Below, piece by piece: positions 24,561 through 38,182 of a stretch of 64,000 nt of DNA (the stretch's first letter is position 1; every line of letters begins with the position of its first letter). The notes under the pieces are model-generated. The model saw nothing but the letters and a program-made list of their open reading frames with translations. It was not told the origin of the DNA and did no database searches. Source of the stretch: Acanthopleura granulata (lineage: Eukaryota > Mollusca > Polyplacophora > Chitonida > Chitonidae); assembly GCA_016165875.1 (NCBI GenBank), contig JABBOT010000007.1, positions 7,101,245 to 7,165,244 on the forward strand. The letters are read 5' to 3'. Made by a program: the position numbers and the translations under genes.

Positions 24561-27047
24561 ATGCCCAGAGTTTGTACATCTACAATGTCAATAATGCTGT
24601 TCTTTGAAGTAAAAGAACTTTTACAGTGTGATAAACATACATGTGTCAACGGGTTGGCTACATTATGCTAAAATGTTGCCATATACATGTATAGGTGCAG
24701 ATGCTTGTATCTTTTAGTTCAGTCACTATTAACATGTATAATTAAAGGTACGGCTGAATTACTAGGCATTTCCATACGCTGGGAAATCTGGGGGAAGGCG
24801 GTTGACATCATTTCTTTTAAACGAAACCCCACTGAAATTCAGGTCAATTCATTCTGCATTGACTCAGTTATTTTTTAACCACCAAAAAGCCCTATAGTGC
24901 GTTTTACCATTACATGTATCTTTTGTTCGGGAAACCTGAGAAGTATTCCAGTAATACCCTGTTTCCACGTATAACGACCTCATATCGTGACACTCTGATC
25001 ACTTGGGCGCTACACATTACACAAACGCTTACAAAACGAGGTGATACAGAAGATCGTGAGCAAGTAACGTTTCATCCACAGGGACAGTAAAGTCCACAAT
25101 AAAGTATCGACAAAAAACTGAGACTGTTGAACCTTCAAGGAAAATAAAGTTTAATTGAAGATCACACAGCCGGGAGGAGAAACCCAATGGTCAGTGTGTT
25201 TGATAACAGTGACCTTGTTTTGGAGGTGTAGAGTTGTCGTGTAATAGATCAGTCTGAACGGTTTCCAACTTGTAAACACGATCATATCCAACCAGTGCCC
25301 CGTTAAAAAGTCCTCGTTAAATAACAAAGTGTAAACCGGTCTGCAACTCCACAAATTCTGTGCAAGATCGCAGGGTATGAAAATTAATTCTCTTTTTCCT
25401 GAACTGGAACAAAGTAATAGGTGGTATCTCCTGATGTGTTACTAAACGCATGAATCTCGTTGATGCAGACAATCTTTCTGCAATCTCAGATCTAGTAATG
25501 CTGAACAAAAGCTGTCAAGTTAACCATGCAGAAGGCAACACATTTGAATTTTTCAGTTAAATAGTCTGTTCAATAAACCTACTGTTATGAAGTGTAAAGT
25601 TTCAATAGTACTACTTGCTTGTAAATTCCCATCGAAACTTAAAGTGAAAGGGAAAGATATAAATGTTTCAAGTAAGCAAACATGTGCCACATTATGTCAG
25701 ACTGTCAAAACTGACGTTGTAGTTGTTACCAACTGGGTAAGTGTCAGCCAAGTGAAAATGTCTTTTATGGAACAAGGGGGATGTGGTTTGTGAGACATGC
25801 GCCGTAGAAACCTCTGTTTATCAGCAATCATAGAGCGAATAAAATGTGATCCGGGAAATGTGTCTTGATCTGAATGCAGGACTTTTAACTAAAGACATCT
25901 TCTCTGCAATGGGTTTATTCATTCGAGTAGAACATTCACTGTTCGTTTCTGTCATCACTAAAAACTGCTGACCGCTTCTCTTTGCATGACTCCGTCCTAA
26001 TTTTATATTCTATATAATTTCTTAGTTCTCTGGTAGTTCATATTATTTGTTCTTTTTGGAATCAGGTTTTGGGATTATTGACTCGGAACGCCCATTTTGG
26101 TTGACGGCTGGTATACGAATGTCGGTTTCGACGCCTAGGTTAAATAAATAGCCGGCTATTAGTATTTGGAGACGTTAGGAATAGAAGTGTTTCCCTCCAG
26201 CCTACAAAACTCCTATAACTTAAGAGCCTTAGTCGAATAAACTCTTGACTGGCTCAGTTGGGACGGTCTCCAACGACACAGAGAATTAAGTAAAAAATGT
26301 GTATGTAAATAGTAATGATGAGAAATTCAAAATCATGCCTTCATAATCAGATTTTGTAGGTGTGTACCGGCAAAATTAAGATAAAAAGAATGTCCGTCCA
26401 CTCTACCATACATTCTGCGGTAGTCCAAGCACGACTGTTTCTCAACAGGATATTGCTTACAGGTAAATATGTACATTCGCTTGAGGAGACGAGAGCTTAT
26501 TATAATTGGTCCACCGTGTGAACTAGTCAGTGGCCTAGCGTTTTTAATAATATTGATCGACGTCGAAGAAAAAACAAAAGCAATAAATTCTGTTGATATT
26601 AATTGTAATATTACTTCCAATGCGTCGATGAATGTATAAGATATAATAGGATTCAACAGTGTAAAGGAGGAAAGTGAACAGTTGCGCCGCGCTTGCAGTC
26701 TACTATAAGCAAGTCGTACATTCATCACATTGTGTATGCAAAGCCCTTTCCCTTATTCACACAGGCGCAGCCACATCTGACTGCCAGGGGCACGCTATAA
26801 GCTATAAATGATATATCTCTACCTGCATTACAATGAATGTTTACCTTTAATTGACAGCCAATGTTTCCTGCATTGTAGACGAAGTTCCGTCCAAACTAAC
26901 AGAGACAATGTCTATTTATTCACTTCTAGCTCTAACTAATAATTTACAGGTGCATTTCACGCTGTGCATGTGTCGTTGCAAATGTTCGAAGTGACGAGAG
27001 AATACGACTGCTCACGTGTACTCAGGAACCATCGATCTTTCATTCAC

Positions 27048-27051
<4 letters not shown>

Positions 27052-27087
<36 letters not shown>
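27052..27087. repeat. TA dinucleotide microsatellite
   Basis: Alternating AT for about 36 bp with one G, in the gene A intron. Confidence 0.95.
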
Positions 27088-29319
27088 TCCACTATATATA
27101 CGGCGTGCTAAATAACATGTTACTTGCATATAATGAGAGTGGTCAGGTTATCAAGGGTTGCGTTAGGAAAAGATCCAGAAGGACCCAATATATTTCGCAC
27201 CTTATCTGAGAAATCTTCTCAAGTATGTATAAAGCTGAAGCTAGGGTGTCTGGTCGTCTAACAGGACAACCTACCACAGGCACCCTAGCCAACGAAGGTT
27301 CTTCGGTAAGCTAAGGCCGTATAAGGCAGCAATAGTACCCTGCAACACATAAAAGTGGTTAAATAACTGTCTACATTATTTTCCGCATGCCTTGATTGTC
27401 CGATTAATAGACTGGTCCATTAGATTCCACTCGACAGGCACAAACCACACAATGTACCAACTATAACTAATGTTCAACGCGAGTCTACATGTGCGTGCTG
27501 TCAATTAAACAAAGGATCATTTTGAATATCATGTGCAACAAATTACCCCCCAAAATACATGATCTCCATTGATGCAGATTATAAACTAATTAAAAATCGA
27601 GAAACTGTGACTGCATTAAAGCTAACCATAAGCCTGTGTCAAAAGATTATCGATGATAAGGATTTACAAGATGTAAAAAAAAATATTATTACAGGCATTG
27701 TATTTAATCATCAAGTTCGTGTGCCTATGACATCTCGCTGAACACGTTATCGCGTATCATGTTAGGGCTAATCTGCATGAGACGTTATGTGTTGCTATGG
27801 AAACGGATGGATGCGCCTAATATTAACGTACAACCTCGACATTACAGTCCGCAATTAAAGAGGCATGTGTGGAATTCTAGTACACTTCATACCGCAATAA
27901 TACGTGGAACTTAGGCATGAATTAAATCAATATATAATAAGCCACGAAGTAATTATGACCCTGACCGAACAGCCATGGCTTGTTCGTATGTACGAATAAA
28001 TCCAGTACAGTCTGATACGTGGTTATCGGACACGAGGTTAGCTGAAGGCGCGGGTATTGTACGTAATGTTTAAGGCCATTACATGGATCAGTTGCAATGT
28101 GGGTCTGCCATCTTGGACCCGTGTTGAAGACATACAGCAGCATGTCTAGGCCTGTCATTATACCAGCAAATTACATCAATGCGTCCATTGTGCCCTATAA
28201 CCGAACGAAAACAGCCTCATCTCACAGCTGTCTACTTCAACATTCCGTTCTTTTATTCAAGGCGCCCATGCAATATGTAAATACACAGGAAATTACTCAG
28301 GAACATTTGAATTTGAACATGTCTTTTCACTACTCATATATTCCTATAGTGAGCCGTGCAAATAAAAAATACATATTACTGACGTACAGATCGGCGCTTC
28401 GATTTATCGGTTTCCATTTGCCCCACAGTATCGACACGAGGGAGGAACTAAGCCTAGATGGCGACACATCGGCGTCTAGTTTCAATGTTGAAACTCGAGC
28501 TTATCTGAACCATGCAGCCAAACTAAGTAAAGTTTCCATGAACTATACCTGTCCAACTATATTGGTAACTGGGTATTTTCAAAAGATCACCCATAGGAAG
28601 TCGTGTCCAATAAAATAAATCTTGGGAATAATATCTTTAGTGGGTGAATTTACAAATTAGCCACCAATTCAACACCAATTACTATTCAAATATAATTAAC
28701 AACACTTTAATTCCCGTCAATATTATAGTCCTTTGCACGAATGCAAAATGTGCTTCACTGAACATAAAGTTCTTTACAGTTTTACAGTTTTTATAATTTT
28801 CGCTTAATCTGCGAGATGATTTAAACGTTTATTAACAAGCTGTAAAACAACACGTAAATGCAAACGACCCCATGCTGTGCTACAACCCCGAATGTGCATG
28901 TTTGATTCTTATAGCTTTAGGCCGATGAACGGAAATGTTTGGTAATTGATCATGGTTGTTTGATTTGTTTCTGATGATAGATAATCGATATTTAAACACA
29001 CGATATCGTGATATCGCCACACAGATTAAAGTGAAGCACGGGTTAACAGTAACATGTTTGAGTGGGGGTCTCTTGACATCCACCTAACGTAGGAATGCAT
29101 TCAAGCATTCATACATTAATCATTAACGATATACATTCATGTAAACGACACAAACATTAAACGTAGGTATAATATGTACATTTGTTTACACGGTGGATTA
29201 TGAATATTATAAGTAATAAAGTGGCTTGTGGAGTTTGGGCTAATGGTCTAGAATTTCCCGCCGTCACTGTCATGTCCGTGCACAAATTTTTTGGACTGTG
29301 ATGTAGACTTATAGTCATG

Positions 29320-29526
29320 ACTTATAGTCACTGCGAGTTCAAGTCCAGCTCGCGTAGCCTTCCTCTCCGGCCATGCGTGGGAAGGTCCACCAGCAACATG
29401 CGGAAGATCGTGGCTTTCCCCCTGGCTCTGCCTGGATTCCTCCCACCAGAATGCAGGTGACCGTCGCATAAGTGATATATTCTTGAGTACGGCGCAAATC
29501 ATCAATCACACAAATAAATAAATAAA
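29320..29526 (+). mobile_element. tRNA-derived SINE, main family, 5'-truncated
   Basis: Starts within the B box (ACTGCGAGTTCAAGTCCAGC) and continues through GGGAAGGTCCACCAGCAAC and CTCTGCCTGGATTCCTCCCA to TTGAGTACGGCGCAAATCAT and an AAATAAAT tail. Confidence 0.85.
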
Positions 29527-32282
29527 TTCTGTGGTTATGGGAATTATCGCGATCATCATATGAATTCGTATCAGAATGTAGGTATTTGATCTCAAAGCAT
29601 GTGACAGTTACCAAATGTCAGACCGCAGAGAATTGGAAAAAATACTTTCTATAGGCTATTGGCGGTGTACGTTCAATGTTGTAACTTGGCCTTACGACCA
29701 TTCATCCGAACGGCCATTATGTTCGACGACTGGTACACGAGTATCGAATGTTTTGACGCCTGGATTTTTAGCCTTGCTCCGGTAAAAGAAGTGCAGAACG
29801 TAGGCCTACGCGTAATCAGCCAGCACAACAAAGCAGAGGGAATTTATAGAACTGCTTCACTTCATTAAAACAGCGATAGAAAACTATGTGCTCTTTTGTT
29901 CTTCCCAGGAGTACGTCACACGTTTATGTGTACGCCTGCTCAGAAAGTACTCAGCTAGTACACAACAATAGCAGCCTTACATCAGAAAAGCATGTGGTTT
30001 CATTTCTCCTTTAACTTTTTTCTCCTCCTTTATGAGTCCCCTATTTATTGTCCCATTTCACAGTTATAACACTGTGACTGACATGAAGTTGTAACAGATG
30101 TGAAGCGTGTTTTTCACACTTCACTGGTCAGGTTATTACCTGTGACAACCGTCAGGTTATTTTAAGACAAGCTTGCCATCTGGTAAGCCGGTGTCTTATA
30201 TTACACTGCTCGTGTTTCTGCGCAGAGACTATAGCTTATGTTAGACCAAGAATTCAAGGATTAGTACAACCACAAATGGTTGGGTACTAATTGGATGACA
30301 AGTTAAGCACGGGTCATTAACGGTTTTATGAGCGGGCATATGAACGGGTACAGTAGTAAAAGATGACTTGACAGCAACCTTACTTGACGTCAAAGAAAAG
30401 AAACTTCACTAAGCTGACATGAAGGAAAAATAAACGACAAAAAAGTCCTTCATCTATTAATCTATCGAAAGCATGGTGCAAATATGACGGCAAATATAGC
30501 CGACATCGTATGAAAAACTGCAAGTAATATCTTCGTGCAAAAACGACGAGTATTTTATGCTTTGATTTCGACTTGTCGTATTGTGCCATGCTTTAATCTT
30601 CTAAATGATCATTCGCGTTCATTGTTACGAGTGTCAAGAACGTACGTGCAACTTTTCTATGACGCCAAGGAGTTCTTGTCTTTTACAAATATTTCAACAA
30701 CAACCTGACAACTCTGCTTTTCACAAGCTCGCATTTTGACATTCACACTGCCCTTATGTTATACCTGTAGCTTCACTTTCGATACAGGAGGAGCAAATAG
30801 CTTTTGTTTTCTTTTCATTTAACGACGGGAATTAAGCTGTGGGGAACAGCGAAAGCAGAATATACTTAACCTGTAAATAACGCCTTGGCCAGAATAGCCA
30901 GTTGAAAACATGACGTGCTTTTCTCACAACCATTTGTCTTCGCAACGGTCAAAGCAAAATAGGCCATAAATGCATATACACATTGTCACGATACTGATCG
31001 AAAGCAGCGGCATTTCCCTGATGCAATTCAAAGGCTCGGGATTATTCACAAACTGCAGGTAGGTTTAAGACAGGTATAGAACGATTTTGTAATTGCTATT
31101 AAAGTACATCAAAGACACACACAGCTGTCGAGTGTGAAGGTTATTACCTGCATTGGAAAGCCTACAGAAAATGATCCCGCACGACGAATTGAAAAAAAAA
31201 ATAATAAAATGAGCCATGTACATTGGTAAATGTAAGTGTCAGAACAGGAAGTTGTATGTCAAGGCTTTTGTTTAAGTGACACTCGATTGTTAAAGAGGTG
31301 AAACGGGTCAGGGTAAAACTTGTTCATCGTCCAACACATCACCGGGAGAGTGATGTCCTGCAATGTCGCGTACGCTGACGGCTTTAGTTGAATTAAGCTG
31401 CGCAGACATCCCGCCAATTTCGAAGTATTAGGTTGATAAACGACACTGAGAGACAGGTTTCATATTGTGGCAGAAAACAAAAAAGAGCAACAAATATTGC
31501 ATTAACTCTGTAAATGTTGACAATATGAAAGAGTGAAAACTATAAATAACCGCAAATGCTCGGTCCTGAAATTTTAACCCCAGAGATGATGGATTGGTGT
31601 CAGAGGTTATTGTAAACTGACAGTCAAGTGACAAAGCAGAAATGTACCCAAGAGTGCGTCCCTGAGACAGGGAACAAAAGACTGATTCACAAGATATTTT
31701 GTAAAATGAACATTTAGATTCCACCTGGGATTAGAGAAACTCTGTGATCTTATAAGTTACTATATTCTGCGTATCCTGTGTATATTCAAATGAACTAAAT
31801 AGGTGTTCATTACAGTTGACAAAGTGGCTAATTAGCAGCATATTAAGATAGTCATGAATAGTCAGTTTTAGACTGGAGTTCTGAAACACTCAACCAGTCT
31901 GAACAAAGATTTGCTTTACCAAGGAACATGCACAAAGGCCGAAATGTTATAGAACATTTGCGGTCAGCTCTTTCCAGCGCTCATACAGACTGACTTTAAA
32001 CAAACACGTATTGTTCTCATCTCAAAGGTCGCCGCGATATGGTTGAAATACTGACGATGTGGAGTTAAACAATAATCATTCATACACTTCAGACAGAAGT
32101 GTCTTCATTTTTAAAAGGAAAAAAACATGCACTACACCAGATGAATATATATGAACCAATACAATATCCCACATTGGCTCTGTAAAGCATATATACTATT
32201 TTTGTGGTGTGGCATTACCGAGTTACTGAAGTCCTAAATTTGAAAAAAAACGTGCACGAAGGGAAAATCAAAAGGGTCACAA

Positions 32283-32560
32283 TGTTATCAATATTAACCA
32301 ATCAGGCGAGACTTATTTCTATAACCCGAGAACGCAGCTGTTTCAGCTGCCGTGACGCAAGCCCTATTTTCCCATCTATTTATATTCCCTTCGGTTTCAG
32401 CGGCACTGTGTTTCCAGTTTTACTAACATGGCGTATCCGTTTTCCTGGTAAAGAATTCCAGATTAAAAGATTATTTGTAGAAGTATAAAAAAAAAAACAA
32501 GGTCCGTTTCCACTTCTCTTCCGAAATAACTCTAGTTATATTAGTCGTTTTCTTTTCTTC
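32283..32560 (+). repeat. Dispersed unclassified repeat, copy 2 of 3
   Basis: Aligns with 18800-19115: GTTATCAATATTAACCAATC, CCGTGACGCAAGCCCTATTT, TTTTACTAACATGGCG and CTTCCGAAATAACTCTAG. It lacks a duplicated 65-bp unit. Confidence 0.55.
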
Positions 32561-33497
32561 TTACCAATATTTCAAAATGCATTAAGACATAAGAAGCTCA
32601 TATTCACGTGGTTTAAGAAGAAGACTTTGTGCACAGACATTTTTGTTTGGGAATGTTTTGCAGGCGACAGAAGCAAGCTTACCCATCCACGACGGCTTGC
32701 ACCGTAACGATCGCCATAGGAGCGTCACGCTACCTTTCAAACATCACAAACAACATATACACGCGAAACGTGGGTTTGTTTGCGTAAAGAGACGCTAAGA
32801 GAACTCTTAGAGGGAACAGCTAAGACTTGCATTCCCAAGCAATGAATAGAACCAGTATTTAGTCACTTCAAAGGAAACGCGACCTTTCCAGGCGTTTCCT
32901 GTCTTGGGAGCACTTTGTACACTTCAGTATGCAAGTTTGTCAATTATCTGGCTTCGAGGGCATCATGTATGTTTTCAGGCATTTGTAGCCATCTTTGGAA
33001 CACCTGTCTTTGGGTAATGAACTGCTGCTGATCTAAATATCTTAAATATCAGGTATGTGGTGCACTCAATCCCCCCCCCCTTTTGGATTCTCAAGCAATT
33101 ACAAATGGTTTAATTGAATCGTATGAAAATTACTTTCATGTACTGCATTCTTTCTGTATGCTAAAGGTATCTTTCATGTCAAGACCAATTATAGCATGTC
33201 CGAGGAAAGACCAAATACAGTATTGAATGATACAAGACCTATAAATACAGAGCCCATATAAACGTCAGTTAGCCACTACTTACAACGTTTATCATGCTTT
33301 ATTTTCTTTGAGGTCCAGGTAGAGGAAGGTAAATGAGCCATTCAAAAATATACTTCTCGTAGCAAACGTGTCAGCGTATTGACCCCAGGGTGTCCAGGGT
33401 TAGTTTTATAAAGTCTCAATACCATGTGGATTTACACCGCCTCGAAACATTCACCACACAGCGGGAAAAGACACCTAGTACTTGTTAACAGAGTCTT

Positions 33498-33517
33498 TAT
33501 ATATATATATATATATT
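33498..33517. repeat. TA dinucleotide microsatellite
   Basis: Pure alternating TA for about 19 bp. Confidence 0.9.
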
Positions 33518-34165
33518 CACATGGATTGCAATGAAAGGATGCCTGTGGTGAAGAAGACCGTGCTACAAAGAATGCGAAAGGAACGTCCGTTAAAACCTCG
33601 CAGGGGTCTAAAAGAAATGATACGTGGTTAAAAACGGAACATAGTTGTGACGCGATGTGTCCAATAATACCGACATGGGGGATATATTCAGTGGGATAGC
33701 CGAATGTCGGCGCCAGACGTTTGTGACTAGGAGACAGCCGTTGGGTGGCTATTCTTCAATAGCCACACTTAATTGATAGTTTCTGAAAACGAAGTTGTTG
33801 TTCTAAAGGGTGACACGTCATAAAGTTTGTACATAACAGAAATATACATTTGTCATTTTTATATGCTTAGAGCAATCTAAACACACCAATGATTTGTACT
33901 GACAGAAACTTTTGGTGAAAACTATGATATCCTCCCAAGTAATTCCTCATCTTTGGCAATATCCAAAGAAAATCATGCAAACGAGTGCGATTGTAATTCA
34001 TGAATATACCTTTGCCAGGTTTTGCACTATTCAAATACCTTCAAACGAGGAGGATAAAGATTGACATTTTCCCTGACGTCAAATACTATGCAATCATGTG
34101 TTGCATGACGAACTAAGATACAGTGCCCTGTACACGTACAATTCCATGAACGCTCTGCATGCTGT

Positions 34166-34425
34166 TTCATGGCATGCAGACCGTTGTAGCAAGTTGTAAT
34201 TCAGTTGTTTCTTTCCCTTCATGGCATGGAGAGCGTTGCAGCAAGCCGTAAGACCCTTGCTTCTTTCTCTTCATGCCATGGAGAGCGTTGCAGCAAGCCG
34301 TAAGACCCTTGCTTCTTTCTCTTCATGCCATGGAGAGCGTTGAGGCAAGCTGCAATACCTTTGCTTCTTTCCCTTCATGGCATGGAGAGCGGTGCGGGAA
34401 GCTGTAATATCGTTGCCTCTTTGCC
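34166..34425. repeat. Minisatellite, five copies of a 52-bp unit
   Basis: Units begin at 34166, 34218, 34270, 34322 and 34374. Each starts TTCATGGCATGGAGAGCG (or TTCATGCCATGG) and contains GCAAGC-GTAA and TTGCTTCTTTC. Units two and three are almost identical; the first and last are more diverged. It lies in the gene A intron about 265 bp from the first-exon donor. Confidence 0.95.
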
Positions 34426-34688
34426 TTTAAAATCGACATCTAGCTACATACAAAACTCTAACATTCCTTTTATTTCATTCTGGTAGACGGAGAACTACAA
34501 CGTCGCTCGCCTTCGCCCTGTAATATTCCGTCTACCACAATATATAAAAAAGGAGAGCTTCACTTCTGTATCTGTTATTTGGATTACTTTCGCGACACGT
34601 GCACGCGTGTGTATTATATGCAGGCTCCTTGATACACACGTACGCAGTTCCTAATTAATATGTTATCATAAATAACAGGGAGACCAAC

Positions 34689-35019
34689 CTTTATACGTGG
34701 AAGGAATTTCCAGCTGGGACCCCGTAGGAACGTAGTCCTCCGATTGCCTGTCCCACTGCATCTTTCGAGCCAAGACATTTTTCTTTCGACGAATCTCCGT
34801 AACTTTGAATCGGACAGCCTTGCTGTCGGGCTGGCGTAGAGGCAGGTATTTATCCAAATCTCCGCGGCACAGTTTGATGGTGAATGGCGGCTTGGCACCG
34901 TGTAGAATATGTCGAAGCGTCTGAGGCTTGTGAGTCTGCTGCTGCTTGTCTCTGTACTTGGGCTGCGTGCCTGTAATCTTCCCCGGTGTTGCCTTCACCC
35001 TGTCGATTACGTCGGCCAT
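34689..35019 (-). CDS. GAREM: GAREM-like adaptor, gene A, first coding exon (N-terminal part of CABIT)
   Basis: This exon encodes residues 1-110 plus the first base of codon 111. It supplies the start of the CABIT domain, which the large exon at 12325-14732 lacks. The core (about residues 32 to 110) includes LRHILHGAKPPFTIKL and ends IPSTYK-G, which continues into GWFEVL of the last exon. The donor is AAAG/GTTGGT, phase 1, matching the phase of the distant acceptor. The chosen ATG at 35019-35017 has A at -3 and G at +4. The reading frame is open upstream to a stop at 35179-35181 with no other ATG, so the start is fairly secure and the upstream part is probable 5' UTR. The gene B exon at 56808-57123 has the same layout, phase and closing Tyr-Lys-Gly. 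The splice to an exon 20 kb away is inferred; an unseen small exon cannot be excluded, although the CABIT reads through without a gap. Confidence 0.82.
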
Positions 35020-36657
35020 GATTTTGATATTACCTCCACGTTGTTGTTGTAGCACTTTACAATCGCATTTAAGTTCGACAGGCCTGGACGTGGCTTGCGT
35101 TAACTGCCACCTCAATGCCTGGCTGTCAGAACAAGCACGGTTGTAGCGGTCCCCCACGCTGACACTTCGATCCGTGGCTTAACCAAGAGACCCGTTAACT
35201 GCCATCCATGCTCCGATCTGTAATCAATTTAGTCTGATCGCCAGGTAGAGGAAGAGCAACCCTACCTGTTAGCTTGCAACTAGGTAACGGCCACTTTCAT
35301 TCTGACTTCTGGACAGCCGGGAAAATTGGGTAAGAATAATTCCAGCTGGGCTTTCGCTGTCCACGTACGTGTAACGGGTCCAGATATAACGGGAACACAT
35401 ATAACGGGATGTCGAACATCTACCTGTGCAAAGCTCACAGGTATAAATAATGCACACCGCCTCTGTTAGTTCTCGCACGCGTCATTTTTGTCTTTTTTGC
35501 TTGGTTTTTTCCATACCGTCAACGGTTGTTCCTTAGCGTGTATTAGCGACTGGATCATCCACAGATTATCTTGTTGTTTTTTTTCCCACCACCTTCCGTA
35601 TATACCGAGCCTTACCTGGGATAGCAATGTGACGATTTACCTGCAGGCTACTCTATAGCTAGCTCCCACTACGACCACTAGCGGAGGCGTGTGACAACAC
35701 CAACCACAAATAGTCCTGGCTTCAAGCTCACGCAGGCGTAACCATCGCGCAGCTCGAGCCCTCCATTTGTAGCCAGCCTGCTGAGGTCCTAGCAAACGCC
35801 CCGTGAATATCAATCCAACAGAAAGTCCTGGTACATTTTAACACAGAAGCTTAAACCAGTCCCCTGCGGTGTTCAGCAAATGACTGCTGTTCTTTGACTG
35901 ATCTCATACCGTGGGGGCGACAATCGCGATTGGCATATAGGCACTTTTCCTCACATTAAAACAGTTTGCGTTTGTGTTTAAAAAGTCTTCGTTTCGTGAA
36001 TGCACTGCACGTAAGAGGGGCCTCTGTGTGTAACGGAAAATTATACTGAAGTAACATGTTCTGAAGGCAATGCCTTTTCCAGGACTCCATGGCAAAGCAT
36101 GAAATCAGCACACCGCAGTGTACATGAACTAATTTAGATCTTGTCGCATTAGTTATCTCCAGCTAACCTGCAGTTATATTTACGGATGTATAAATACTCC
36201 GTCGCATGAATGCTAAATTATGCACGACTTTTGCTGCATGCATAATACAGCCCCCAGCAAACTGTTTAATACGGAGTTGTTTAAAATGTTGCAGTCCCAC
36301 ATTCTAGAGCCCCACCATTGCAGCAGTATGTAAACCGGTTTCTTTCATTGCACTTTACTTACCTATGTAAGCATATCTACAGGTACAAACAGGGCCGATT
36401 GGAGGAGCGACTCACATGAGCAGACCTACATTTTCTGGTATGCCTAATCCCCTTGCCCGATCCCACGGGTGCTCTAGAATTAACTCCTATTTGTCCGAAG
36501 TATACACTTGACATATTTTTAATACGCGCTGTGTCAAAAGCCTATCTAGTAGTACCTCTGATATGTCGGTGTCCGTTTTCCATTATTTCTGACGTAAACA
36601 TTATTTTAATCTCAGCAATGATAGACTTTGACCTCTACCGTAAAGTATTGTACCCTC

Positions 36658-36699
36658 CCAATCAATCAATCAATAAACTAATCATTAAACTAATCATTA

Positions 36700-36752
<53 letters not shown>

Positions 36753-36769
36753 GTCAGTCAGTCAGTCAA
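36658..36769. repeat. AATC tetranucleotide microsatellite
   Basis: AATC repeats, interrupted early by AAACTAATCATT variants, then a clean run that changes to CAGT units at its end (about 36751-36769). Confidence 0.95.
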
Positions 36770-38091
36770 GTAAACCTAACGTCATAATAAACAGCTCAAT
36801 TTTATTAAATATATATTTTTGTATCCATCTACACGTGTATTCATTCAGATCACATCTCCATAAACACTTTAATCTCTACCACTTGATTTAAACGGTATTC
36901 AATCTGGCCGTTAAAGAGTGAATGGTTATGGCTTAACGTCACATCGGCAATATCTCAGCCATATAGTGGCGAAACTGGCCCTGATGATTCAAAAGGCATT
37001 GAGACGTTTTAACGTATCGGTATAATTTGATGGCAATTGTCACAGCTAAATTACCCGTCCTATCATTTGTGAACAATGAACAGACCGAAATGCCATAGAC
37101 TTCTTTTAAATGAAACCTGTGCTGTGAAACATGTATTATCAGAATTCTGAGTTCATGGGGAATGAGAGGTACAAGTATATACAGGATCTTAAAGTGAAAG
37201 AAAGCTAATAGAACGAAGCATAGTTTATGAGAAGGACAGCTGGAAACTGTTTAGATATTATTTTACTTACTTATTTTTTAATTACTTGATGAGGACATTT
37301 AAACGCATTCAAATATTCGAATTTCATTAAGGGCTTTCTTGAACCATGTGCATGGTCTGTGTTTAACTACCACGATATCACAAAAGGCTTTCCAACCCTT
37401 TGGGCGTTCTGTTATTTCTTTAAGACTCTTTGAATGGAACGGATGTTTGAGTTCCCGCGCTAGTGGCAGGGTTTGCACATTGAGGTAGCAAATAACAGGA
37501 TATCCTTGAGCAACGTTGTCAAATGAAAGATTCTAACGTCCAAGAACTAAACAGTATATGACGTGTCCACCACACGGAGGTAAATTCATCCTCTCTCGTT
37601 TTCCTTCTTTGTTTAATTACTGAAAGCTTTTACCAAAAACATGTTTAGCATCTTATTTCATTAGGGTTTGAGGCCATTCCCAACATTGTTTCGCTGTATA
37701 TATATACCACTGGTCGGGTTTACGGCTTTAGAAAACTGAACCACATGTAGCCCTGAGGAAAGCACCGCGCCCCGTCAGGCACCTGACAAACCTCTTCAAC
37801 CATCGCGGATAGGAGAGAGCCGCCAACCACATTTAAAATGCATTCTATAGTGGGCCATGTAGCCAAAGCCCTTGCTATTCTTCCCAGACATATTAAAACT
37901 TTCTAAATAATATGTGAAATTTAAATTTGACTTGCCTCTATGTCGTGTAGCTGAAGGCAAATAGCAATGTGACGTAGGGCTTTTATCTCTATTTTATTGT
38001 TTTGGAAATAATCAACATTGTGTAGAGAGAGATAACGCTTTCCAGTTCCCTAAACATATATCCTTAACAGCTTAAAATTAAGGCAGTTCGA

Positions 38092-38182
38092 TACTGGTGG
38101 TGGCGTTTTACAGCGTAGTCAAGAATATTTCATTTATACGACGGTGATCAGAATCATAGTGGGAAGAAACAGGGCAAATTAT
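38092..38182 (-). mobile_element. SINE tail fragment, main family
   Basis: GTGGCGTTTTACAGCGTAGT, CAAGAATATTTCATTTATAC and GACGGTGATCAGAATCATAG match the tail and first part of the core. The head is absent. Confidence 0.75.

Larger units (their letters stand above)
14733..34688 (-). other. Intron 1 of gene A (about 20 kb)
   Basis: This stretch begins with GTTGGT at its minus-strand 5' end (34688) and ends with a pyrimidine-rich TTCTGATTTCAG at 14733. I see no convincing exon inside it. It holds a 93-bp-arm foldback (15018-15278), SINE copies (16410-16722, 29320-29526), a 65-bp tandem duplication (18772-18901), a TTCAATTCA-type array (about 23111-23250), interspersed repeats near 21.0, 23.9 and 24.4 kb, two TA runs and a 52-bp minisatellite (34166-34425). 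The rest is unremarkable AT-rich sequence with scattered short chance reading frames, the longest being 173 codons at 28097-28618 with no recognisable product. Confidence 0.75.

Noticed and set aside
26333..26728. 131-codon minus-strand frame
   Set aside because: No recognisable domain, isoleucine/serine-rich as expected from AT-rich DNA, and no matching splice partner seen.
28097..28618. 173-codon open frame in the gene A intron
   Set aside because: It is the longest unexplained frame, but no motif, signal peptide or repeat is visible and a frame of this size is not surprising in 64 kb searched six ways. Worth a protein search only.
34166..34425. CRISPR-like array
   Set aside because: Units are contiguous 52-bp repeats without unique spacers, and this is an animal genome.
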